A stretch of 10,465 bases of DNA, from assembly GCA_937127195.1 (NCBI GenBank), contig CAKZLT010000280.1, forward strand, positions 1 to 10,465, in the 5' to 3' direction. A program made the position numbers and the translations under genes. Below, piece after piece: positions 1 through 7,095 of the stretch (position 1 is the first letter of the stretch; the number at the start of each line of letters is the position of its first letter). Below the pieces are notes generated by a model. The model made no database searches. It saw only the letters and a list, made by a program, of their open reading frames with translations, and was not told the DNA's origin. Source of the stretch: an uncultured Saprospiraceae bacterium. Lineage in GTDB: Bacteria; Bacteroidota; Bacteroidia; Chitinophagales; Saprospiraceae.

Positions 1-234
1 ATGATGGTCATATTCAACTCTTTGAATTTCAATGGCTATCCTTTTGTCGATGGTCTCAGCAAAAATATCCAATTCAAAATCTATATATCCAATCTTTGGA
101 TTAAACTTTTTTTCAGTTTCAATCTTATCAATATTTACATCAATACCAAGTATATCTTTAACAAAAGCTTTGAATACTATTTTATTAGTAAAAGCCTTTT
201 TGAAAATTACTCCATTGTCTAAATTTCCGAGCAT
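1..234 (-). CDS. PD-(D/E)XK nuclease/transposase-family protein, N-terminal part (cut by window edge)
   Basis: The minus strand is open from an ATG at 232-234 to the left edge and gives 78 residues with no stop. An in-frame TGA lies eight codons upstream of this ATG, so the start is well bounded. The protein opens MLGNLDNGVIFKKAF and continues to LDIFAE (residues 55-60) and IAIEIQ (66-71). This layout, an FKKxF helix followed by an acidic LD strand and an E-x-Q strand, is typical of the PD-(D/E)XK_2/Rpn group often annotated as recombination-promoting nuclease or putative transposase. D56, E69 and Q71 are the likely catalytic-core residues. The C-terminal part lies outside the window, so whether the gene is intact cannot be judged. 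Such proteins are scattered singletons in Bacteroidota genomes and need not mark an active element. The family call is by motif only. Confidence 0.62.
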   Translation of the reverse strand, partial: MLGNLDNGVIFKKAFTNKIVFKAFVKDILGIDVNIDKIETEKKFNPKIGYIDFELDIFAETIDKRIAIEIQRVEYDHH

Positions 235-308
235 TATATTTTGTTCTATATTTAATCAAAATTGATATGAACTAAAGTTACAGCTTTTAATAGATTAAGG
301 CAATTGTT

Positions 309-2654
309 TCAATTATCTTTTTTACGTTTATTCAGTTTTGCTAACTTCAAGAACACCACACCACCACTATCCGCCAATCGAATATTATCTAATTTTTTAA
401 TCGTCGTAGTTGGTGTTTTCAATACTAACTGATAATCAGAAAAATCACTAATTCCCAAATCCAACACATTCAAAGGAACATCCGTTGTTGCGCCTTCCAT
501 ATTGGCAATAATTAAAATAGAAACCGTTCCAATCGTTCGATGACCATAATATATAACCGCGCCATTCGGGCTGTGCCAGTAACTGAAAGTATCTTTTTCG
601 GTTAAATTTTGACTCAATGCAGGAATATTCATCCTGAATTGTCTTACTTCATAATTGAAGTCAATCATTGATTCAGCGGCATTTTCAATATGCTTCGATA
701 CATTACAAAAATCATAAGCATCTTCCATATATGCTTTCGCAATCGCTTTGAGTTCTTTCTCGGAAGTTGGCAAATAAAACTGTCCTTCAAAGAGTTGAAA
801 CCCTTTCACCATTTTATCAAAATCATAATCCGTCAATTCCACCAACTGACTCAACGCGTTTTTGAATGCCATCAAAGCATTCAATCCTTGATAACCAAAC
901 GCCTTTAGTCGTTGGAATGATTCTGCATTTTTATACAAATCAGCATCAACGAACCAATCAAAGAAATAACGTTCTTGCGCCATGACCTTCACGCCCCAAT
1001 GTGCATCTGTATTTCTTAAAAATCCCCACGGAGTATCCGTCGAAGTATTAATAAATTCCATCGGAACACCTGGTAAAAACGCATGGTCAAGCAAACGAGC
1101 TGCTGGATTATTATATGCTTTGAAAGCTACTTCGCGCAGGTTTTCGCCTAAATATGAATTATAATTCGTCGAGTGCGGTGGCAATTGCGCCAAGCCTCGG
1201 TAGGTATCATGATTAGAACCACCCGTTACCCAAACTTCGCCCATTCTAGCAATCTGATTGACGCGCCAAAAGCGTTCCATCCAAAAACCAAAAATCAAAG
1301 GTTTATTATTGACAAAGGTCAAAGGTCCCCATTGTAGCGCGTTCGGATACATTTCGTGAACGTTGCGATAAGTCGTCGCAATATTCCAATCCGTTTGAGG
1401 CCACGGGCGACCATCTTCAAAAACCATCCACATTTTATACGAAACGCCAGCCACTTCATATTCCAATTCGTTCATCAACCCCAAATATTCGTTATCGTAT
1501 TGAGTTTGACCATTTTCATCATGATAAACAATATCTTGTGCAGCATCTACTCGAAAACCATCAACGCCATAATTCCCAATTCGACGCTGACTTTCCAACA
1601 TAATCGCACGAACAACAGGTTGTTGAACGTTCATTTCTTGACCATACATTCCTCCTCCCAAGAAAAAATGCTTGTTCAAAATCAATTGCGCCTGATTATC
1701 AGAATGTCCATAAACGATGTCTAAAATTACCTTTTTGGGTTGTGGTTGAAAGTTGTGCAAGGTCTCGACCAATTCCAAAAGCTCATTTGGTCGCTTGGTC
1801 GCCAAAAGACTCGGATTGATTGCCGAAGCTGCCGCAATTACAATGTCATATCCCCAATCTTGAATGTAATGTCTCGTTAATTCTACCGTTGCGACACCGT
1901 TATCGATGTTTTTTATTTTAAAAAATGGCTCACCACTTTCAATGTCAATTTGCGGCATAACGGGCAACAGTTGCACACCATCATAATTAGCGAACGCTTT
2001 TTCTGCTTTTGTTAGCTTCTCTCCTACTCTATTTTTACTAGAAATGCCTTCAAAAACTTCCGAAAGTCCACTCAAAGTTCCCGTTTCAGTAGCTGTATGT
2101 GGATGTAATTGTAAAATATTGACAGGTCCAGAAAGGCGTTTATTCGCTTCAAAGGCTTCAAAATGTGCTTTGTCTTTACGATTTTCAAACATCAAATCCA
2201 TATCGTAAATCTCCGCAGGCGCGAATGCTCCAAAAGGAATGGAGTAAGATAATGGGTCAAAAATACGTTTGACTTCGCCGTTTTTATTGGTATATTTTAT
2301 ATTATAAAAATCACCCGTTATTGTTTCAGTTCCTGCTTTTACAGTGTCAATTACTGCAAAGGCGAAAGCTTCTTTTCTAATAACTTCACAATCAAAAACT
2401 TCAAAATTAAGCGTTTGATGATTTACTTTCCAATCAATATTTGCTGTTGGTCTTAATATTTCGAGTTTGATTTGGTTATCTTCTATCTGATTTTCAACCA
2501 ATTCAGGTAACCAAAACCCAAAATATGTGCTACCATTTTTGTAATGCGCGCCTAGATTTCGTGCTATTTTGCGCATATTTTCAAAACTATTATCTTGAAA
2601 ATTAATACCCAAACTTTGTATAAATTGAAACGTTGCCGCTTGATTTGTTTTCAT
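309..2654 (-). CDS. GH13 alpha-amylase-family glycoside hydrolase, possibly glucosylglycerol hydrolase
   Basis: This is a 781-residue protein with no signal peptide, so probably cytoplasmic. All four GH13 signature regions are visible: region I LDIVYGH with D312; region II DGFRVDAA with R368 and the nucleophile D370; region III MVFEDG with the likely acid/base E413; region IV GGSNHD with H482 and the transition-state Asp D483. LPGVPMEF (527-534) follows as the usual post-region-IV strand. Residues 1-180 form an N-terminal extension ahead of the barrel, with IFDPLSYSIPFGAFAPAE (131-148) as a striking conserved-looking stretch. From memory, the length and this extension resemble glucosylglycerol hydrolases (GghA type), which split the compatible solute 2-O-glucosylglycerol into glucose and glycerol. 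That identity is an inference, and another alpha-glucosidase or amylase activity is possible. The TAATAATG start has only a poor AAGGAAAG-like motif about 20 bases upstream. It stands alone, with no sugar-transport or maltose genes beside it. Confidence 0.85.
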   Translation of the reverse strand: MKTNQAATFQFIQSLGINFQDNSFENMRKIARNLGAHYKNGSTYFGFWLPELVENQIEDNQIKLEILRPTANIDWKVNHQTLNFEVFDCEVIRKEAFAFAVIDTVKAGTETITGDFYNIKYTNKNGEVKRIFDPLSYSIPFGAFAPAEIYDMDLMFENRKDKAHFEAFEANKRLSGPVNILQLHPHTATETGTLSGLSEVFEGISSKNRVGEKLTKAEKAFANYDGVQLLPVMPQIDIESGEPFFKIKNIDNGVATVELTRHYIQDWGYDIVIAAASAINPSLLATKRPNELLELVETLHNFQPQPKKVILDIVYGHSDNQAQLILNKHFFLGGGMYGQEMNVQQPVVRAIMLESQRRIGNYGVDGFRVDAAQDIVYHDENGQTQYDNEYLGLMNELEYEVAGVSYKMWMVFEDGRPWPQTDWNIATTYRNVHEMYPNALQWGPLTFVNNKPLIFGFWMERFWRVNQIARMGEVWVTGGSNHDTYRGLAQLPPHSTNYNSYLGENLREVAFKAYNNPAARLLDHAFLPGVPMEFINTSTDTPWGFLRNTDAHWGVKVMAQERYFFDWFVDADLYKNAESFQRLKAFGYQGLNALMAFKNALSQLVELTDYDFDKMVKGFQLFEGQFYLPTSEKELKAIAKAYMEDAYDFCNVSKHIENAAESMIDFNYEVRQFRMNIPALSQNLTEKDTFSYWHSPNGAVIYYGHRTIGTVSILIIANMEGATTDVPLNVLDLGISDFSDYQLVLKTPTTTIKKLDNIRLADSGGVVFLKLAKLNKRKKDN

Positions 2655-2821
2655 TATTACTAATTTAATCTTTCCTTATTTCCTAAAAAAGTCATTTTAT
2701 TCAATAAAACGAATGTAATTATTTTTCAAAAAAAAGGAAAGTTTCATACCAGAATAGTGAAAGTTTTATAAACGAAAGTCGTTACTAATTTGAGGTTATA
2801 TCAAAGCACTTTTACCTAAAA
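2655..2821. other. Non-coding spacer upstream of the GH13 gene
   Basis: I see no convincing gene here. The stretch is AT-rich and must hold the promoter of the GH13 gene if that gene is transcribed alone. I could not find a clean Bacteroidota promoter (TTTG near -33 with TAnnTTTG near -7) on the minus strand. The nearest -7 candidates match only partly and lack a properly spaced -33 partner. Confidence 0.4.
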
Positions 2822-2903
2822 AAAGCCATCAGTACCATCTTTTATATCTGTGTTGCGTATATCGGTCGCTTGTATATTTTTGAACGACTTCATCGTTTCT
2901 AAT
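2822..2903 (-). pseudogene. Frameshifted fragment of a SnoaL-like gene
   Basis: Read on the minus strand, 2894-2850 encodes DEVVQKYTSDRYTQH. This matches EVVREYTGDRYTQH (residues 22-35) of the intact SnoaL-like protein. A 5-base deletion just after the QH codons then shifts the frame, and 2848-2822 reads DIKDGTDGF in another frame, matching GVKDGADGF (38-46). A stop follows almost at once. The fragment lacks a start codon and most of the domain, so it cannot make a functional protein. It keeps the YTQH signature of the family, which makes the homology unambiguous despite its short length. Confidence 0.85.
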
Positions 2904-2995
2904 TATTTTTTATCACTATCATAAACGTATTTTTTGTTATGCAAAAATCGTTTGATTATGAATCAATAAGAAAGGTAAATCTTTATAGTTCTACT

Positions 2996-3035
2996 TTAGA
3001 AAATGGTATTCCTAAATGATTTTGGAGATTAAATA
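2996..3035 (-). pseudogene. 3' stub of an AraC-family regulator gene
   Basis: The minus strand from 3028 to 2996 reads SPKSFRNTIF followed by TAA. The intact AraC regulator ends SPKVFRNTVF with TAA in the same context. Just before this stretch the relic has an in-frame TAA where the intact gene has a Leu codon, and no further AraC sequence can be followed upstream of about 3040. The stub is therefore only the last dozen codons of a decayed copy. Confidence 0.82.
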
Positions 3036-3079
3036 TGTAACTTTATTTAATCTTCATCACTAATACACTGTTTCAAAAG

Positions 3080-3117
3080 TTATTTAATGTTTCGTAGCGC
3101 TACGAAACATTAAATAA
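3080..3117. terminator. Perfect 38-bp palindrome, probable transcription terminator
   Basis: The 19-base arms 3080-3098 and 3099-3117 are exactly complementary with no spacer. The core is GTAGCGCTAC, flanked by AT-rich outer arms. It begins 23 bases beyond the TAG stop of the secreted propeller gene on the minus strand, the expected place for its terminator. There is no strong U-tract on either side (the minus strand continues with ACTTTTG), so it is not a textbook intrinsic terminator. It could instead act in mRNA 3'-end protection or be a protein-binding or insertion-derived palindrome. Confidence 0.55.
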
Positions 3118-3140
3118 TTAGATTTTCATCACAATCAATC

Positions 3141-6100
3141 CTATTGCTTCAATACCTTATTTACACTATTATTAGCAATAACATAGTAAACACCTGCACT
3201 CAAATTTGACATATCAACAATGACATTATTTGAATTTTTTGTCAGTATTTTTACCATTACTTCTTGACCAAAAACATTATAGATTTTAATATTTTCTAAT
3301 TCCGTTTCTGCTCCAATAATCGTAATTTGATTTTTAGTTGGATTTGGAAAAACGCTAATCGTTGATTTTTCCTGTTTTTCAATTATTACGGTTTGAATAT
3401 CAGAATAGGTGAATTTTTTATCAAAATCCGTTTGTTTCAAACGATAATAAGATTTTCCAATATAAGGATTTGGGTCAATTGCTGAATAATCTATTGTTGA
3501 TGTAGAATTTCCTGCGCCTTCAATAGTTGCAATTTGTTCCCATTCCTTTCCATCTTTTGAGCGTTCAATGGTAAAAAAACCATTATTAACTTCCGAAACG
3601 GTTTGCCATTCAAGATTAACGTATTGGTTATTAACTGCTTTTGCACTAAAATCAACCAACTCAACTGGAAGTGCAGTCATTGAAAACTCAATACATAAAC
3701 TTGATGCATAACCACCATTTTTAGAATCCGCAACACGTTCATCGGTTTCTGTTCCATCATCATAAAAAATAAACGACATCGCATGACCCAAATCCCAACC
3801 AGAACGGTTAACAATTTCTTGAACCAATAATTTCAAATCAGGCGTTTGGTCAATTGTTGTTCCTGCTGTCCAAGCCGTAGAACTATTGTGTGACCAAGTG
3901 ATAATGTTCGAGGTCGGATTACGAGTAGAAACATCGAAAGGTGTATCTTTTTGCCATTCTTCCGAATTATCTACATTTTCACCAATAATATAAATCTCTA
4001 AATCGGTCGCATCAGTTTCATCTGCTCTGAATTTGATATAAGCATTATTAATAATAGCACCTTGTGGAATATTCAAATTTTCAAAACGAAGCCCAACGTA
4101 TTGTGACTTCGAACCATCTCTACATAACTCCAAATCAGAACTCGAAGTCGTTATCACGCCATTTGCTCTATTTTGCTCGACATCATTACTTCCGCTTGTA
4201 ATATCAGAACAAGGACTTGTTTCCAAAGGGTAAGTTTCGTACATAAATTTGTACGTTTCAGTTATATCACTATTGCTACCAACCGCAAATACTTTAAAAA
4301 ACAACTTTGTTCCAGCAACTTGATTCGGTAATGGACTACTTGATTTCCATTCATTGCCAGAAGTATTCGTCATAGCAATCGTATTACCAAAAGTTGGCGA
4401 ACCTACTGACCATTTTACATAAACATTGGTCAATGTTCCACTATAATCAATGGTAGAAGTCACATATTGGTCAATATTTTCTAATGGTAATTCTAAAGTT
4501 GGTGTGTGTGTAATTTTTGTTGTCATAATCAGAGGATAATCCGCACGCCCATCTAGTGTATATTGCCAAAGACCTCTGCCCCACGTTGCTGCTCGAATTG
4601 TATTTGTACCATACATGATGTCCAATTCTCTGATTGCCATATTTGGTAAATTCTGGCTGTATAATGTCCAAGTGTTGTCAGCCATTGCTTTTTTGTAAAC
4701 ACCGATTTCTGTTCCAAGATAAATAGTAGAAGCCGAAGTATGGTCAATAATTGCTGAACGAACAGGAATATTACCTAAATTGTAGGTAATACTTGTCCAC
4801 GTTGTACCTTGGTCGTGTGAGATATAAACTTTTGAATTATCATTTAGATAACGAGCATAAGTTACTACAATCGTATTATCATCATTCGGGTCAAACACGA
4901 CATCAGTAATCGAGTAGTCGGGCAATGTTCCTTTAATATCTGTAAAAGTTAGACCTCCATCTGTCGAAAGTTCAATATATTTACCTCGGGAAACAACGAT
5001 GATGTCCGAATTATTTTCAGCAATAGCTGCAAATTTTACATCTCCTGAAAATGATGGTTCGCCTAACTTTACCCAATTTTCACCAAAATCATCTGAGCGA
5101 TGAACTGTATCCGAAAAATGATAAACTTGCATGTGATTATTCGGATTATACATCAGCGGAGCAATCCAATATCCTTTACCATCAGGAGGTGTTATACCCG
5201 AAGAAGTATAGCCACCATCTTTAATTACTCGACGAGAACCGTATTGATGACTGCTCATCATCCAATCATCATTCAACGGATGAATTAACGCTTCCATTCC
5301 GTCACCACCTGCCAATTCAATCCATTTTGATTGATGTTTAATACTTGTTCCATTGTCTTGTGAGCCACAGATTGTGCGGTAATGATTGGATTGACTTATA
5401 CCTAAATTATAGTTTTCTCGAATAGCTGTTCCTTCACTTAATATTTCCCAAGTCACGCCATTGTCCGTACTTTTTACTAAAAAACCATCCGTAGCTGCAT
5501 AAAACACGCCATTGATACACTCCGCAGCACGCAAATCGGCATGAATATAATTCGTACTTGTATTATAGCTTTCTTGATGTCCATTGCCTGAACCATTTGT
5601 ACTGCTTAATGACCAATAAGTTATTTGGTTGAAATTCATTCCGCCATCCGTACTAAAAAAAGCATCGACATAGCCCATCATGATATTATCATCATCTAAA
5701 TCACTAACTGCAAAACCTTGGTGTTTTTGGTCTGGATTGTTGACAAAGGAGAAAGACGTACCACTATTCGTTGATTTCCAAATTCCATTTTTTGAACCAA
5801 AATAAACGCAGTTTGGGCAAGAAGCACTTACTGTAATAAAGCCTACTTCGCCTGCATTTCCTGTTAGAGCAACAGTTGTAAATGTCGCACCAATATCCGT
5901 AGAAACATAAACAACATTTGGATTATCTTCTGCATAAGCATAAACAATATTTGGATTAGTTGGATGAAAAGCAATGTCCGTAAAATTATTTGTAGAAATA
6001 GGAGTTGTCCAAGTTGCTAAATTATCAGCAGAACGAAATAAGCCTTCACTACTACCGATAAAAATCAAATTTGCAATCGTTGGATGATATGCTATTTTAG

Positions 6101-6803
6101 AAATTTCACTATTCGTTCCCAATCCGCCCCAACCTAAGTTAGTTGGATTAAAAGGCGTTTGAGACCAAACACTACCACCATCAGTTGAGTTATAAATCCC
6201 ATGTGTTGTTCCGTTTGAACTATTTTGAACATTAATTAATACATTGTCAGAATTAGTCGGTGATGCTGTAATTGCATTTACACCTGATGCAACTAAAGCA
6301 TCAGTTGTGCCTGTCCAAGTCGTTCCGCCATCAGTTGTTTTCCAAAATCCACCGCTTCTCGAACCCAAATACATTTTATTTGTATTGCTTGCATCAATAT
6401 AAAATGCTTCCACTCGACCTAAACCAGCCGAATGATGTCCTGTGATTTCGCCTACAATATTTGGCCCTAACTCTTCCCAACCAGTTGGATATAGATTTCG
6501 TTGTGCGCCATTTGGATTATTACGTTTAAAGATTTCGTATTGTTTCGCAACAAAATACGGGTCAGTTTGACTTCGGTCTCCTGTTGGATAATATTTGAAT
6601 TCGTTCTCTACTCTCCAACGCTCAAAATTTTTCCAACCTGAGCCTTTAGCTCCTTTATCAATATTTTCAAAATATCGTTCTGCTTCTCCAACAACTTCAT
6701 AGAAATTAACAGACATATCATTCATCATGTCTTTATATAATTGTCCAAAGGCAGTTGCACTAAAAAGTGTAAAAATTAATACGAGTGATAATAATTTGTT
6801 CAT
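3141..6803 (-). CDS. Secreted Asp-box (BNR/sortilin-like) beta-propeller protein with T9SS type A C-terminal sorting domain
   Basis: This 1220-residue protein starts with a clear signal peptide (MNKLLSLVLIFTLFSATAFG, probably cut before Q21). The region around ELGPNIVGEITGHHSAGLGR (111-130) opens a propeller with at least ten Asp-boxes (S/T-x-D-x-G-x-x-W/F), at about 156, 206, 258, 301, 344, 384, 445, 570, 613 and 662. These are typical of sialidase, sortilin and xyloglucanase-like folds but are not catalytic by themselves. Residues 755-860 look like an Ig-like sandwich. Residues 870-1045 form a further beta-rich domain that I do not name. Residues 1046-1142 resemble the FnIII-like domain common before sorting tails. 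The end (1149-1220) carries the T9SS tail: SVFPNPTKNQITI, IKIYNVFGQEV and LSAGVYYVIAN. The protein should be exported and either released or attached to the surface. No enzymatic residues can be assigned, so adhesion or polymer binding is as likely as hydrolysis. The gene is flanked by terminator-like structures on both sides and is probably monocistronic. Confidence 0.9.
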   Translation of the reverse strand: MNKLLSLVLIFTLFSATAFGQLYKDMMNDMSVNFYEVVGEAERYFENIDKGAKGSGWKNFERWRVENEFKYYPTGDRSQTDPYFVAKQYEIFKRNNPNGAQRNLYPTGWEELGPNIVGEITGHHSAGLGRVEAFYIDASNTNKMYLGSRSGGFWKTTDGGTTWTGTTDALVASGVNAITASPTNSDNVLINVQNSSNGTTHGIYNSTDGGSVWSQTPFNPTNLGWGGLGTNSEISKIAYHPTIANLIFIGSSEGLFRSADNLATWTTPISTNNFTDIAFHPTNPNIVYAYAEDNPNVVYVSTDIGATFTTVALTGNAGEVGFITVSASCPNCVYFGSKNGIWKSTNSGTSFSFVNNPDQKHQGFAVSDLDDDNIMMGYVDAFFSTDGGMNFNQITYWSLSSTNGSGNGHQESYNTSTNYIHADLRAAECINGVFYAATDGFLVKSTDNGVTWEILSEGTAIRENYNLGISQSNHYRTICGSQDNGTSIKHQSKWIELAGGDGMEALIHPLNDDWMMSSHQYGSRRVIKDGGYTSSGITPPDGKGYWIAPLMYNPNNHMQVYHFSDTVHRSDDFGENWVKLGEPSFSGDVKFAAIAENNSDIIVVSRGKYIELSTDGGLTFTDIKGTLPDYSITDVVFDPNDDNTIVVTYARYLNDNSKVYISHDQGTTWTSITYNLGNIPVRSAIIDHTSASTIYLGTEIGVYKKAMADNTWTLYSQNLPNMAIRELDIMYGTNTIRAATWGRGLWQYTLDGRADYPLIMTTKITHTPTLELPLENIDQYVTSTIDYSGTLTNVYVKWSVGSPTFGNTIAMTNTSGNEWKSSSPLPNQVAGTKLFFKVFAVGSNSDITETYKFMYETYPLETSPCSDITSGSNDVEQNRANGVITTSSSDLELCRDGSKSQYVGLRFENLNIPQGAIINNAYIKFRADETDATDLEIYIIGENVDNSEEWQKDTPFDVSTRNPTSNIITWSHNSSTAWTAGTTIDQTPDLKLLVQEIVNRSGWDLGHAMSFIFYDDGTETDERVADSKNGGYASSLCIEFSMTALPVELVDFSAKAVNNQYVNLEWQTVSEVNNGFFTIERSKDGKEWEQIATIEGAGNSTSTIDYSAIDPNPYIGKSYYRLKQTDFDKKFTYSDIQTVIIEKQEKSTISVFPNPTKNQITIIGAETELENIKIYNVFGQEVMVKILTKNSNNVIVDMSNLSAGVYYVIANNSVNKVLKQ

Positions 6804-6817
6804 TAGTCTTGTTCTTT

Positions 6818-6857
6818 AAAAAAAATAAGCATCAAATATTCCTGATATTTGATGCTT
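6818..6857 (-). terminator. Rho-independent terminator-like hairpin just before the propeller gene
   Basis: The arms 6827-6839 and 6845-6857 are perfectly complementary over 13 bp around a 5-base loop. On the minus strand the stem is followed by A and then eight T residues (6818-6825). That is the full signature of an intrinsic terminator for transcripts arriving from the SDR side. The T-tract ends only 14 bases before the ATG of the secreted propeller gene. It therefore either insulates that gene from the upstream operon or acts as an attenuator in its leader. Confidence 0.75.
6833..6840 (-). promoter_or_regulatory. Possible -7 element inside the terminator hairpin
   Basis: On the minus strand these bases read AATATTTG, one mismatch from the Bacteroidota -7 consensus TAnnTTTG. 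A start about 7 bases downstream would fall near the T-tract and give a leader of roughly 25 bases before the ATG at 6803. No good TTTG -33 element lies at the expected spacing, so the call is weak. It is made mainly because there is no room for a promoter between the hairpin and the start codon. Confidence 0.25.
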
Positions 6858-6906
6858 GTATATTAATAGATTATGACTGTAAAAATCCAATATTTTTAGG
6901 TAAATT

Positions 6907-7074
6907 TTAATTTTTCAGACCTACAAGATGCCTACAAACTAAAATTTTCATGTATTTGATGTTTCCCATAGTCATTTCTTTTTCAATTCTAATCGTAATT
7001 TGATGCGTTGTAGGATTTGGAGAAACAGAAACAAGTGGATTATTTTTTAATAAAAAACAAAAACTTAAAACCAT
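6907..7074 (-). pseudogene. Relic of a T9SS C-terminal sorting domain
   Basis: A 55-codon minus-strand reading frame contains PLVSVSPNPTTHQITI (codons 13-28), followed by RIEKEMTMGNIKYMKI. This is the opening of a T9SS type A sorting tail and aligns well with ISVFPNPTKNQITI and LENIKIYNV of the neighbouring 1220-residue protein. After NIK the expected IYxxxG strand and the final GxYxxxI strand are lost, probably through an indel, and the frame ends in TAA. The residues before the motif are low-complexity (MVLSFCFLLKNN) and are not a plausible mature protein. The simplest reading is the remnant of a second secreted-protein gene whose body has been deleted. Confidence 0.7.
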
Positions 7075-7095
7075 CTTCTTACCTCAAATCAAACA

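Larger units (their letters stand above)
2822..3035 (-). repeat. Decayed duplicate of the SnoaL/AraC junction at 8630-9010
   Basis: Three blocks in the same order and orientation match the intact locus. Bases 2822-2903 match the 5' coding part of the SnoaL-like gene (8630-8722). Bases 2908-2984 match the spacer between the SnoaL-like and AraC genes (about 8869-8966). Bases 2996-3035 match the 3' end of the AraC gene (8977-9012). Against the intact copy, roughly 145 bp are missing between the first two blocks, removing the start codon and leader, and the 20-bp operator-like repeat unit is present once instead of twice. Matching stops near the left end of block one and shortly after the AraC part, so both genes are only stubs. 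The non-coding middle block is the best preserved, with about 50 bases nearly identical. Confidence 0.85.

Noticed and set aside
1..265. Plus-strand open frames at the left edge
   Set aside because: They are low-complexity, F/I/N-rich shadows of the minus-strand PD-(D/E)XK gene, whose frame has clear family motifs.
4471..4747. Minus-strand frames inside the propeller gene
   Set aside because: They overlap the long, motif-rich 1220-residue frame in other phases and have no family features.
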